Origin: Ophthalmolycus amberensis
Lineage: Eukaryota; Chordata; Actinopteri; Perciformes; Zoarcidae
Length of the DNA stretch: 64,000 nucleotides
Reading direction: 5' to 3'
NCBI GenBank assembly: GCA_024529925.1
Contig: JAFEUB010000795.1
Coordinates: forward strand, 1,240,001 to 1,304,000
Under the pieces are notes generated by a model, which made no database searches, was not told the origin of the DNA, and saw only the letters and a list, made by a program, of their open reading frames with translations. The position numbers and the translations under genes are program-made. Shown here in pieces: positions 38,190 to 50,569 of this stretch; positions within the stretch are counted from its first letter, which is position 1, and each line of letters opens with the position of its first letter.

Positions 38190-38570
38190 GTGAATCCCTT
38201 TCCAAAACAGTTAATCCAACTTTAATCCTAGTCATTAGGAATTAGACATGCCGAGCTGTCCGGCCATGCCTCTAAATTACAATCGAACGGTTACCAATTA
38301 CACAAATTATTGATGGTAGATTCTCTTTTCAACTGAAAATTAAGGCTATTAAGGAAGGCTCCTTTTTAATGCAAAAGTGACTAATTAACCAGCGGATGGG
38401 AAATCTGCTGCCCAGATATCAAAAAAGTTCTCAGCACACATTGCAGAAACACAAGGGAACCAATTAGTTTAATTATCAAAACAGCTAATTAAAATTGCAC
38501 AGTTCCTAATTAGTTCTTTGCTTTTGCCTCTAATTGACAGCATGGAGATAAATGGGCTGCCGATGAAAAT
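38190..38570. promoter_or_regulatory. Homeodomain-site-dense candidate conserved non-coding element
   Basis: In about 380 bp there are at least ten TAAT/ATTA cores in full sites: ACTTTAATCC, GGAATTAGAC, ACCAATTACAC, GACTAATTAACC, CCAATTAGTTTAATTATC, GCTAATTAAAATTGC, CCTAATTAGTTC and TCTAATTGACAG. No repeat family is recognised. It lies about 4.1-4.5 kb upstream of the lmo1 start. This density is typical of deeply conserved enhancers of developmental genes, but conservation is not shown here. Confidence 0.4.
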
Positions 38571-39529
38571 GGGGAGAGGAGAAAAACAGGAGAAACTTCG
38601 GCGGAATATTTATGCTGACTTTATCTCCGTCTGTGTGGCAGCCCTTTAAAGTGGAAAATTAATGACCTTAATTCCCAAACTGTTTTTCCTCTAACGGTGC
38701 TCCCCTCTGCACTCCTGGTGCATGCTCCTTTGTATGGGCCTGCCACCCTGCCAACTGCTGGAATGGGAAAAAAAAGGGGGTACTTGGGGGTGGGAAGGAG
38801 CCACGATTCTCCTCCTAATGTGACAGCTCCCATCCAACAATGGAGAAAGATGAAAGAATGGAGCAGATGTAACCGCTGGGAGCTTTGCATCATGGGACTG
38901 CAACTCTGTTGCACTTTCTTTAAAGCACCTCTGTCATCTACAGGGGCACTAATTTGTCCCATGAAAAAGAAGGAACTCTGCCGGGACAGAGATAAAAGAC
39001 ATTTGATGGCTCAGAAAGACTCTTAATAAGTTTTCAAATTTGAATTTTAGATTGATTAGTAGGATGTCTGAACTGCCCTTGTACGTTTGCACAAAAACAG
39101 ATTTGTAGATGTTACCAAGTGGCCTAAAGACCGCAAACACCACTGAGAACTTTTTGTTGTATCCTCCAGATTTATTGTTATGATTCTCCCTCCTTTTTGG
39201 TTTGATCTGTTTAAAGGTCCTTGAAAACAAAGAAGAAAGATAGATCCTGTTCGACAGAAATGCTACACTAGCAAACCTGAACGACAACCATTTACCTCAC
39301 AAGATTTTGTGTTCGACTTTGAGTGTGTGTATGTGTGTGTGTGTGTTGCCTTTCTCTGGTGTCTATCCTTTTGGCAGGCATTGTCTCTTTGTTTGTGCTC
39401 CTGCAAGGCCAACCTTGTCATGTGTAATCCCGTCCCTCTGCCTGCATGGAACGGACATGTGCGGCCTCTTGGCACATTAGCAGATAACTATCAACTAATC
39501 TGTTTACTTTTGGGACTGTGTTAAAATGT

Positions 39530-40270
39530 AAATTACATTAATGCTCAAATTATGCATCAAACTACGCAGATAGGCCCGGCCAGAGGCCGCATAATGCTAA
39601 GATCATTCAGTTAGTGCCTTCTACATGCAGTGTTAATGCACTCTGATTTCCCCTGCTCTGGTTCAAATCAAGTGCGATACGTCAGCCAGTTGGTGTCTGG
39701 GAAACTGGAGGAGCTTTGTATGAAGTGGAGGAAAAATCCTTTTTGCAAAGCTCCATTAAAAAACAGAGAGATGATAGCCGCCTGATGGATTTCTTTTGTC
39801 TAATTCAGTGGAAAGGACTTTCTGCTCCATGTGCATTTTAACATTTTACTCACCGCTCAGTTGAAACTGTGGAGATATTAATTTACTTGTAATCTCTAAG
39901 AGTAGAAATAGAACGCCTGAAGTGCATTCGGTAACATTGAAAATGTAATTTATTTGAGCTCATCATGTCCATTTAAAAAAATACACCCTGAAGAGGCAGG
40001 TCTGTTACAAAACCGTGGCCTGGAGGAACTTGCTGCCCATGACTAACAAACACACGTCTACCTCTAATTGATTGTCTTGTGTTTTATTTATGGTGCGGTA
40101 GTAATTAGTGGACAGCATAATGTAAGCCATTCATTAGCACCTGGCTACCGCTATGGATTTCGCTGCTTTGTCTCAGATGCACCCATCATTAGGGAGAAAC
40201 AAAGAGTGGAATTTATTAGCACGGCTTCTTATAAATATTCTTAAAGTCAGTGTGCCTTTAAGGAAGAACA
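39530..40270. promoter_or_regulatory. Candidate conserved non-coding block upstream of lmo1
   Basis: The block contains AAATTACATTAATGC, AATTATGCATCAAAC, CCTCTAATTGATTG, GTAGTAATTAGTGGAC, CCATTCATTAGCACCTGG and CCCATCATTAGGG, with GC-balanced intervals such as GGCCCGGCCAGAGGCCGC. No transposon is recognised. Spacing and composition suggest one or two enhancers. Inference only. Confidence 0.35.
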
Positions 40271-43200
40271 CAGGCCTGTAAAACTTTTGTCAGCATTTGC
40301 TCACTGATTCCATTTGCTGCAGAATATGTTAAGGAAGAGCAGTATAAATTTAATTTTAATTGTTTTGTACACACGCCAGTGAAAAGGAACTGATTGGATA
40401 CAGTTCAGAGACAGTATATTAATACGTTATTTTCATATGTTAATTGGTTTGCATAATCTCTCCCTTTGCTTGGTTTGGAAGTACCTGGCATTGAGAAGGG
40501 GACTGAAGAGAATAGAAGACTCCAATTTACATAAAACCAGCTCCTCTGAACATTAAATAATAATGCATCTGCAAGCTGAAGGTGTGTTCAGTTAGCAGAA
40601 AGCAGATTTTTATAATTTATCGTCCAGCTGTTTCAGTGCGTTCGAGTCCATTTTCCTCCCTGCCTGCTTTTAATGAAATCTTGTTACTGGAGAATTGACT
40701 GGAGTGAATTGAGATTTTAATCCCATTGACGTTCCACCATGGAAATGCACACTGGTGGGAACTCTTAATGGTGGGCCCTGTAATCAGGAGACACTTGTAT
40801 TCAGCTCCCGACAATAATGAATCTCATCAAATGTTAAAGCCTGGGTCGCGTGCGACGGGCTCAAATTTCAAGGTTTTTGACCATCCCCATTTGAGAAATT
40901 CCTCAGGGAGCGTGTGATTACTCAAGTTTAGCCGTTTATTGCCTCATCTTTCAATAGCCACTGAAGCGCAAAATTCTCATCTCGGTTGCTCTTTTTTTTC
41001 TCCACTTGAAGAGCAGGCCAATATAGACTGCAGAACAGCTGCTCAGATCCCGAGGAACTGCTGTTGGCACTGCAATGTTATTAGCTGCCACCATCACTGT
41101 CCACTCACTGTGTCATTTAAAGAATGAAATTCCATGACAGAAATCACTGGTGTGATTTTAATTGTAAACATCGTGTGTATGTAGCAGTGTTTGTACCTTT
41201 TTCTGCAGTAGCTAGTACTCTATAACACTCAACATGTTATATGGAAGTGAGCGTGAAACAACAAATTGTGCAGGTAAGAAAATGTATTTAAAGAAATAGA
41301 AAGGTTAGGTTTCATCTTAAACTTACATCCCCTGCCCTCACTTAACCCCTGACATTATAGCTCTGTTGAAACAGCTTGCACTGAATGTAGTGTTTGCACA
41401 ATTCATGGCCGTCATTTTCAGTCATTATGAAACTGCAAGGACAAACCCTCATTCAGCTTCTTAATGAGGATTATTGTTTGTGTGTGGCTTGGGGCCGCAG
41501 AATATTAATTGAATATTTAAATAATATTACTTACCAGTCTAGATTAAATATCAGCAGGGTCATCATCGTGATTTTGGAAACCTTTGAGGCTAATTATTGC
41601 TCTAGGATACACTGCCTGTTTGTTTTACATGTTACAGTTTTCCATTTTCTATGGTTAATTTTGTTATGGGATACTTTTTTTGCGGATTCGTCTGAAACCT
41701 CTGCTCTGGAGAAGACCCCAGCAGGCCTCATGGGTGTGAGAGATGTGATGCTGTTTTATATTTGAATGACTAAATGTGACCTTTGAGATCAGAGGAGGAG
41801 TTGCTTCTCAGGGGGCTGAAGAGAGTCCCCGCTGCTATGAAGCTCATGTCCCTTTGATCCCTCTGTAATGAGAATAACACCAGGCGTTGTGGTCACTGAA
41901 CACATTGACACACCACTGGAGAGCCGACAGCTCTACGGCCTGGTACTAGAGGCGACTGTGTGTGTGTGTGTGCTTGTGCATGTGTGTCCTCAGGTACAAT
42001 ATTGCCTAGAGACATGTAATATATCTACAGGGATTTACTATTGGGCTATAATGCACTGCTTCATGCTGTAATTTGCCGTTAACATACCGTATGAATGATG
42101 TATGCAAAACACACCATTTGTCATGCCAATTAAAATGCCTCACAGGGCAAGTCCACTTATGATTAGACACACCAACACGTCTCATATTTTCTTCAAACAA
42201 CGAAAGTAAATCAGTAAAAAAGAGTTTCGGCTTTATTGTTTTGCGCTAACCAAAGTTCTCAGTTGATGCTCCACTTTCAGGTCCGAGGGCACTCTCTCTC
42301 ACCTGAACACGACTCTGGTGAAACCCAGTACTCTGAGACATCTTCAGAGATCCACTGAAGATCAATCATGACCGGACCCGTCCCCACGAGACCCTTAGTA
42401 ACAGCCACTGATTGCTTTCTGCTGTGCAGGCTGTTAAGTGGAGTCTGGCAATGGGCTCCTGGACAACACTTAACAATCAATCAGAGGGCACAACCACTTC
42501 TCATTGCATGCTGGTTCTTCCCCTGCATTACACACAAACAATAATTCAGGTGGACACGAGTGACACTTAAGAATCACGGCCCGAGTATGCCCCATGATTT
42601 AGCTGGAGAGGGATACGCTGGACTATAGACAGAAACTTGAGTTGCAGGATTTGCATAGACCCAGTGATTGAGGACTCACCCTGTCATTTGGACAACGCTG
42701 CAGGGATGTGGCAGCATGCATTTGATGCTTGTCATGTGTCTTTATCCTTTGTCTTTGACTATCAAAGATGCCAGTTGTTTGACTTTGAGAATTGAACATT
42801 ATTTCTCACCAGTTTTTCCCCATTTGTATTGCCTTATAGCATCATCACAACACCGAGGTTATGACACAGATTTGTAAAACTTTTTCTCGGAGACTGCTTT
42901 CCACAATTTTATAAATACATCACTGGTCTTTTGAATTATCCCGTTAAGAATGAGTCGGCTACTTTGTCATGCTAGCTGTACCAAGGACAAAATAAACCAA
43001 CGTTAAGAAATACATTTTAAACATTCTCAAAATAAAGCTGTTTAGTGTTTCGTGCCTTACCAGTGTATCTAGATATGCAGTAGTAGACAGTCTGCCATAA
43101 AAGCCTGGACTTAAAGTTTGCTTATTGATTAAGGATTCCATTGACTTAATGAACCTTAAACCCTCCATCAGATGACTAGCCAATATGTGCTCTAATCTCT

Positions 43201-45559
43201 AAAACGGATGTCTGGCTGTGGTTCCTTTTAAATGAATTGATCTACTCAGCTCTCCCCGAATGGGTAAATGGGCAAGTATTGATATGATTCTTGACTCAGT
43301 GATGGATGTGTGTGATGGTAAAACACGAGCTACATGGGCCAGCGTGCTGTAAGCAGGGCAAACATTCAGAGAATAGCTTTACCGGAGCTCCTCAAAGACA
43401 AAGCAATATCATTTGTGTCACTGCCAATACTCAACCCTCCCGTTTGTTGCCTTGTGTTGGCTCTAACATACAAAGTAAAAACCCTCTTCATATTACTTTT
43501 CATGTCAAGAATAATTATATATATTTGTCTCTATGTTTATCAAATTATACAAGATGGTTTTCCTTCATTTCTTATTGATTTTTAAATAGATTTTTGTTCC
43601 ACTTTCAGCTGCATATCATGCCTGCTTGTAGATATTTTACCAACGAAAGTCACTTCAAGGCTGAAATCCATGCCTGCGGTGGAGTAAAGCAATCACAGCA
43701 AGCTTCACAAGAGCATCACAAAGGTTTTGTGTGATGTTCAGACTGCATGGCAAATATTTATCGAAGTCAGATTACACCCAAGGGAGACGGAGATGTGTGC
43801 ATCCCTCCAGCCCTGCGTTGTTTCACTGCTGAGAGAAATGCATAGGGCGCTTGTTCTTGCAGAGGTTAGAACTTCTAACTGTTCACTTCCCACAACAGAA
43901 AACCATTGTTCTGTCTCTCCAGCATTATAAGCAGGAGTGCCATGAATAATCACCAGTGTGTCAACTAGCTGTATTGTGATCCTCAGCATTGGTGAGCCTC
44001 AGATGGCATCAAATACATTTTTTACTGGCTTCCCTCTGAAAGCTATGCAGCCAAGAATGTTTGATTTCCCTGCAGTTTATTTCAATAGCAGAAAAGCATT
44101 TTGAGAAAATTGAAACAACCTATTTCTTCCTCTGATCTTCTCCTGCTGTACACGGTTGTCAAAAGTGTTCAGCTTTTCTTTGGCATACGGTAATCAGCTG
44201 TAAAAGTCAAAGGCCCTGATAATTTGAGCTCTTATTTTATAAACTAATTTCTTGTCACTAACTACTCTGATGAAGGCAGAAAAAATAAATCAAAAACACA
44301 TTTCCAAAGATCAGAAGCTTGCATTGTAAATGTCAGTCTAGACGGAAATTGTAATTAGGGAGAGGAAATTGTCTCAGGGAAGCACTTGAATTTTGAAATG
44401 AACCAAAATGAACCATCGCATTATGTAAACATTTAATTATGGACCAATCTTCCAAGACTGTTCCTCGTCTGTCTTTGTTGTCAGACCCTTGCTCTCTTCT
44501 TGTCACCGGAGCTATTGAAGGGTTCAGGTAGAAAACGCGTGCCAATTATTATCTTATATATCTCACTCCAACTTTCACTTGATGAACACTTGACTGATCA
44601 CTGAAAAACACTTTAATATGATATTTTACTCCTTTTTTTTCTGAAACAGCCCATAATTACATTCTTTTTTTACAAGGTAATATCGAAAATATATCTGCTT
44701 TTGCCAACTGAAAGAGCAGTCTTCTTTTTAGCCTGCTGTAGATTTGTCCACAACTACCACTACAGTGTCGAAGAGCGTAAATACCTACCTGTTACATTAT
44801 TGCCGGCAGAGTGCACACAATCACAGAGGAGATGTGTGCAGTTTGGCATATGGACCATGCTGAGCCCTAAAAGTAACTCTCCTTAGTTGAATCTTACTTG
44901 ATGCAGCTCTTGCTCTCTAAATCAAGTATTTCCCCACCTATATTATAGACACACCTATTATTAACCAGATATCAGGGGTAGCATGACCCGACTGGGCACC
45001 CACCGAATCAACAATTTGTGAAGTGGCAATAAATTGGCAAACACTCTGCCTGTCATCATAGAGCTTCATATTCAGTGAACGGGTTTTCCATAGGGTGAAG
45101 GGGGGGACACATGACACTCACACCTTCCTCTGAAGGCTGACACCACCTTGACATGGAATCAACATGAACTGATTACATAGGAGCAGGTGCCTTTTCGACC
45201 CTGAGGATGGGAAAACTAAATGCAATGCTCCAAGCTTGATTTATCCTAAACAGGACAAGGAAAGAAACCCAGTCCAGGAACCAAAATTAGCACAGTACAA
45301 ACATGGACTCAGTGGCAAAAGTTAACCCTGCAAGCCACTGCTGACTCCCAGAGTGTATGGCTTAACAATTCAGAGGAACACCGCTCATGCAGGCTCACAC
45401 AAATAATGTAGATGGATCTCATGCAAGAGCCCGCCCCCCTTCAGAGGCAGCAACACTGACTTAGACTGACCTAGACTTGTTAATATTAACTTGAACACTT
45501 TCAAATATTTGCAAGGCAGTGTGTACATTTCTGCCACAGCAAAGTTTTGATTATTCAAC

Positions 45560-46340
45560 TTTCCCTAATCCACTAATGCATCACAGAATGTGCCAGCCAA
45601 AGGTGTTGGACGCTGAATCAAAACACAAAGCTGTGTTGCAGCTTTCATTGGATCTGTACCATCAGTTGTAGCCTTTGGTTTCTGAGAGTTCAAAGACCTT
45701 GCTCTAAATGGAAGAACTGTCATGCAAGTCCAATCCCTTTCCATCAGGAGCCTGTCTGTGAACACAGATGCATAGGTGGCACTCCCCCAAAACAAAGAAT
45801 CTCTCCAGTGGACCAGACTTGGCTCACTGCTGGGAAAATTGTTAGGCTGTGATGCTCAAAATATATCTGCATGCACCTCAAGAGAGCCGCTGTGTTAGCT
45901 GTTGCCAGTAAACCTAAAAGATGCATGAGAATCAAAGCTGTCATTGTTGTGCATCTGGATTTAGGAGGTCTGGCATTTAGTGTGGCCAGAATCAGTTCCA
46001 CTCCTAGATATAGCATATGCTTGATTGGCCAAGGGACGCCCTCCTTCTTTTTCTTACCTGGTGAGGTGCAGCAACAACTGCACTGTGTAGAACATAGCCG
46101 ACTCTGGAGACCAGGCCAAAAATATTCTTAAGGTCATTTAGTTAGAAGAAGACTCTAGTACCTTGGCAGAAACCTTGGCACCCAGAAAGTAACTGAAAAG
46201 CTGTATACAGTATGTAAGCCACTCCCTGAGAGCTACACAGAGGAACTTTTCATCTCAGGGCACTGCAACATATAAATAAACATCTTTCAAGTCTATAGTG
46301 GTGAACCACCTTGCTGAGCACAGCTCTACCAGCGGCATAC
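45560..46340 (-). mobile_element. DIRS-like (tyrosine-recombinase) retrotransposon pol relic
   Basis: On the minus strand, from about 46310, the frame reads ELCSARWFTTIDLKDVYLYV, then AVP, a stop, and DEKFLCVALREW. This corresponds to the reverse-transcriptase FTTIDLKDAYFHVPI...KFLRFAF block of DIRS-type elements. Further on it reads YLGVELILATLNARPPK and LLGLLATANTAALLRCMQ, matching the YLG(V/M)ELDS...LLGLMASA...LLHMR block that follows the catalytic region. The YLDD part between them is lost. In-frame stops and frame changes mark it as dead. The class is assigned from recalled family sequence. Confidence 0.7.
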
Positions 46341-46568
46341 TTGCTCTGCAAGCATTCAATAAATGAAAATCCAAAATGGGTTTTGTGCTGTTTTTGTGGG
46401 AATCAGAATTATATATTACTATATAATTAGTATTATCATCAGTTAAAATGCAATAAAAATCTTTTAAAATGTCTTTGTTTTACATGGACCTGTTGTGATA
46501 AAAACTGCTATTTTATTAGAGTTCTTTACCTTTTTGAGTCAAGGGTCTTATGGTGCGACTATCTAAAG

Positions 46569-47049
46569 CAGGGGTCTCAAACTCATTTTCACTCCGGGCC
46601 ACCTCAGCATCATGGTCGCCCGCAAAGGGCCGGTTGTAAATGTAACTACTCGTAACATATTGATAACTCTGCATTCACAGTTTAAAGTAGTCTTCAATGT
46701 GCTCACAATACATTTCCATGTTAAATGTACAGTAACCAGCCAAAGAGCTGCTTCTATGACTGTGTTTAAGTATCTCATAATTTTAGACTTTCTATTTCAT
46801 AATTTTGACTTTCTATCTCAGAATTATGACTTTCTATCATAGTTATGACTTTCTATCGAATAACTTCGACTTTCTATCTCATAATTTCGACTATGGGGAT
46901 ATTTTTATTATTATTAGTCTAACTTTTAAAAAAAATAAAAAAAAGATTTTTTTTTTAAACTTTTTTTTTTTTGCTGGCGGATTCGCGGGCCACATAAAAT
47001 GACGTGGCGGGCCGAATTCGGCCCGCGGGCCGGGAGTTTGAGACCCCTG
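46569..47049. mobile_element. Non-autonomous hAT-type element with intact ends and 8-bp target duplication
   Basis: The ends are CAGGGGTCTCAAACTC (46569-46584) and its exact reverse complement (47034-47049), a perfect 16-bp terminal inverted repeat. Both sides are flanked by ATCTAAAG (46561-46568 and 47050-47057), a perfect 8-bp target-site duplication, the hallmark of hAT insertion. The 481-bp body has no transposase. CpG-rich arms (GGGCCACCTC, GCGGGCCGAATTCGGCCCGC) surround an A+T-rich core with a tandem repeat. Intact ends and duplication suggest a fairly young insertion. Confidence 0.93.
46769..46892. repeat. Minisatellite of about 20-22 bp units inside the hAT element
   Basis: Five to six diverged copies of a unit like GACTTTCTATCTCATAATTT run head to tail. 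The copies vary in length and by substitutions (TTTCATAA, CTCAGAAT, ATCATAGT, CGAATAAC). The array is internal to the transposon, so it travels with the family. Confidence 0.88.
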
Positions 47050-47521
47050 ATCTAAAGCATGGTTCAAGTAATTGCAACTTGGATAAAGCAGAAAAAATAG
47101 CTTAAAATGGTGAAGAACACCTAAGGCATCATTTTACAAGTGTCTTTTTTAGTAAATAGCAATCTTATTTTTCATCTATATCTTTCTTAAAGCATAGGAA
47201 CTTGAAAAATGTCACTGAAAAACATGTCCTCCGGTGACACATGATATCCTTATTTTCAATCGGGCAATTCAATGGGGAACTTTATTTAGTTGAATGACCC
47301 CTTTCATGTTACTGAAGACGAAGCTCTTGTCTCAGAATTGTTCATATACATATAATACATATAAAAGTTTTTTTTTTTTTTTGTCCTTTGGTTTGACACC
47401 CGTACATTTAAAAAAAATTCAAAAGATGTACGTTAAACTACATAATTACAGAAAATGATGTAACTATTTCTTGCTAACTGCTAATGACAGGTAACCAGGA
47501 ATACCAAGTACATCAAAAGAG

Positions 47522-47881
47522 CAGTGTGTAGGATTTAGTGGCATCTAGTGGTGAGGTTGCAGATTGCATCCAACTGAATACCCTCCCACTCACCCCTCCC
47601 TAAACCAAGCATGTCGGCGAACTACATTTGCCTTCGGGTATAACGTAAAAACATGAAGACCCTCTCCAGAGCCAGTGTTTGGTTTGTCTGTTCGGGGCTA
47701 CGGTAGAAACATGGCGGACTCTGTGAAGAGGATCCGCGCCCTTTGTAGCTATGAAGGGCTAATTCTAAACGAAAACACAACAATTCTTAGTTTCAGGTGA
47801 TTATACACAAAAGAAAGCATTGTTGTCAGTATTATATTCCATATCTTCCAATAAATCTCCCTAAATCCAATGCACTAACTG
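47522..47881 (+). mobile_element. Teleost MITE with CAGTGTGTAGGATTTAG-type end
   Basis: It begins CAGTGTGTAGGATTTAGTGG, continues CATCTAGTGGTGAGGTTGCA, has AGAGCCAGTGTTTGGTTTGT and AACATGGCGGACTCTGTGAA, and ends CTCCCTAAATCCAATGCACT plus AACTG. The last part is a diverged inverted copy of the start. I recognise this block order as a very common fish repeat from memory. A target duplication is not clear. The internal ATGGCGG block is part of the repeat and not a gene start. Confidence 0.75.
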
Positions 47882-49448
47882 ACACAAAAAGCTGAAACGT
47901 CCGTTGGTGTGAAATAAATGTCCTCCCGTTGTGACACCTGCACTCAAAGAGCTCTTTAAGAAGCATTTTAAATAATTACATAAGATTTGTTGAACTCCAT
48001 TTTATTCTATTTTGACCTTTGTCAGTATCGAATACATAGATTAGAATATTTTCTGCTGTTTTTGCAGAATATTTGTCCCGTTTTAATTTATGTAAAAATG
48101 AATTGACAAAGAATTGAGGGAGAGAAATGACAAGGAGAGCGAGGTCAAGGAAGTATAGAAAGACAATTCCTCGCAGAAGGGAGGCGATCCTAAGAGAACG
48201 AAGCAGAAAGTAACTAGAATTGAAATGCATGCAAATACATATGATGGAAGAGTTCTGCTGAACATCCCTTTCTCCTAGAAAATGATGTACTAAACTGCAT
48301 TCTCAGTTACATTTCGAGAGAAACATATTTTCTTCGGATTAGGCAGTTTTAAACAATTGAAACTAAACAAAAATGCAATTAAACTGCTTGGTTAGGTAAA
48401 AACTATCATGGTTTGGCTTAAAATAGGAATGTTTGTTACGTTATTTATGTCACAGACGTAAATTAAAGCAAGTCAACCTTGACTTTTGATTTCACGTGGG
48501 ACATGAAAAGCGATTTCCTTGGTGAAAGTCCTGTGTAGACTCACCCATCCACTCTAACCTCGTCCCCACACTGATGAGAAACGTATTTGTGATGGATCTA
48601 AAACGATCATAATCCGGGAGAAAATATGTTTCCCTTGAAACCTAATTGACAATGCAGTTTTGTTGAATGGGAATGTAATTTTCTGGAGACCAGGCTGTGC
48701 TGAATGTGGTGCATGGTTGAAATTCAATTAAATAGACATGCCTTTGACCAAAACATGTCATAAGCATTTTTACGTGTACCCCCCTGTTATTAAAAGGTAT
48801 GCTGTTTCAATTTAAATTGTGCCAAAATTGCAGAGCTTAATTTCCTTTGGAAATGTCTCAACCCTTTCAGGCCCACTGAAACTGGAGGGAGTAGCCATGA
48901 CATTGCATTTCATCTATCATGTTGGTAGAAGTGGAAGAGAGGAATGACCAGATGAGTGTTCAGAATAATAACCAGTGTGTGTTTATAATTGTTTGATTGA
49001 TTCATGCATATAATGAAAACTGTTCTTGTCAATGTAAGTTTGCTTAAAGTCAACAATTACCAGAAATAGCTTAAAAAAATGAAAATATTCACATCTATGT
49101 CTATTTCCTCATTTGTTTGTGGCCCTGCAGTGGTGTCCATATGGATAACATAATTGTGCAAAACTTGGAAGCTGCCTCAGCAAGCAAAGTACGATACTGC
49201 TGGGCTACATGTGCTTCCAGCTCACTGTCGTTGGCTCTGTAGCCCAAAAACAGATGCAACAGGCATGGCCAAACAAGTATGAAGAGCATTAACATCATAG
49301 TTAATTGTGTTTTAAAGTACTCACCTCTATTAACAGTTCAATTAATAAACACGTTTTCAGGTACCAGCTTTAAATATGTCTATAAATCAAACATCACAAA
49401 AACAATGTACTTAATGTTTAAGCGAGGGAATCAAGCTTTTAGCGGTTA

Positions 49449-49490
<42 letters not shown>

Positions 49491-50099
49491 GTTTTCCAGT
49501 GGGGCTATGGGGAGGCACAAGCCCTGTTCACAGGGATGTCACGCAGCCTCTCCGCAGACTGGCTGAGTAAGAGGAACAACAGAATTTCAACTGGAGAGAT
49601 CAATTATAGATAGAAGAAAATGAATGGGAAAAGTAATTTAATAAATTATTGACTTGATGTCTTATATCATGTACAAAAGCAAATGAAAAATTAGATTGTG
49701 CATTTGGATGAAGTTGGATTTAAAGAGGTTTAAAATTATATTTAATTAGACAAAGAAAAAAATGTGTCATGGGTATATGAAGTTTCACTGGGGATGGCAA
49801 ATTAATGATAGCAAATGATGTGCCACGCAGAATGTGACTGTCTGGAAAGGCAAGGATTGGGTGGGGGTGGCATTGGAAAGAGTCAACACCACAGTGGTCT
49901 TCGGTCTTCCCTATTTCCCATTAGATGGACAGATTGGAGGAAACGTTTCTCTGTTCTATAGACTCTCAACTGTCAGCACCTTACTAGCTACTAATACAAT
50001 AATACATCTGCTGTAAAATATGCTAGTTTGGCATGTTAAGCATACAACTGCAGGGGGAAAAATTAAAGGGAAAACCCAACATAAAGTTGCTTAAGCTTA
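47882..50099. other. Upstream desert segment
   Basis: No coding exon was recognised. A TAAT-bearing stretch at about 48600-48860 (CCTAATTGAC, GAATGTAATTTTC, TTCAATTAAATAGAC) and one at 49590-49760 could be regulatory. A (GT)n run covers 49452-49492. Confidence 0.55.
49452..49492. repeat. (GT)n microsatellite
   Basis: About 20 GT units with one GC interruption near the right end. Confidence 0.96.
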
Positions 50100-50561
50100 A
50101 GCTGTGGGTTACACTTGTCTTTTTAATGCAACTTTTGTGACCGGATACGCCAGATCAGACCTCAGCTGTGTCCGTATATGTTCGTCCACAGTTGTCACTT
50201 GTGTGTGATCTTCCTGATCGGGTAGTGATGGTATATATATTTGGTGGGGAAAGGGGCGTCTGTAGAATGGTCGATAAACACATTCATTTCCTATAAGTTC
50301 TTCATTATTTTTGCTGCTTGCTCGTCCTCCCTGCAGACTTGTTTTATTGGAGAACAGGTGCTTAAGCTTCCACTAATTCGGTGATGAACACATTTAAGAT
50401 CCAAACTCAATGCAAGCCAGGCCACCTTGGCATTTGATCTGGCTGATCGGATTGCAATGTGGGCAAGAACAGATTGTTGAACATAAAGCCTTGACAGGTA
50501 ATGCGTCCTGGCATGATCTGATGACAAAAGTCAAATTGAAAAGACAAGTGTAACCACAGCC
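50100..50561. mobile_element. Harbinger-like MITE with terminal inverted repeats
   Basis: The left end reads (A)GCTGTGGGTTACACTTGTC and the right end is its inverse with one base fewer (AAGACAAGTGTAACCACAGC C). Trinucleotide TTA flanks both ends (50097-50099 and 50562-50564), the 3-bp target duplication typical of PIF/Harbinger elements. The 462-bp body includes a 78-codon minus-strand open frame (50527-50291) with no domain I recognise. Superfamily assignment rests on the 3-bp duplication and is moderate. Confidence 0.6.
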
Positions 50562-50569
50562 TTAGTAAA

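Larger units (their letters stand above)
37216..45540. other. Upstream gene desert with TAAT-rich stretches
   Basis: No coding exon was recognised on either strand in about 8.3 kb; the open frames are short and lack domain features. TAAT-dense blocks at 38190-38570 and 39530-40270 are listed separately. Short GT runs occur near 39325-39346 and 41957-41970. Nothing else structured was recognised. Confidence 0.6.

Noticed and set aside
47701..47760. AACATGGCGGACTCTGTGAA-type block resembling a gene start
   Set aside because: It is an internal part of the common MITE at 47522-47881.
49101..49298. 65-codon minus-strand frame with a hydrophobic start
   Set aside because: Considered as a transposase or membrane-peptide relic; no motif supports either.
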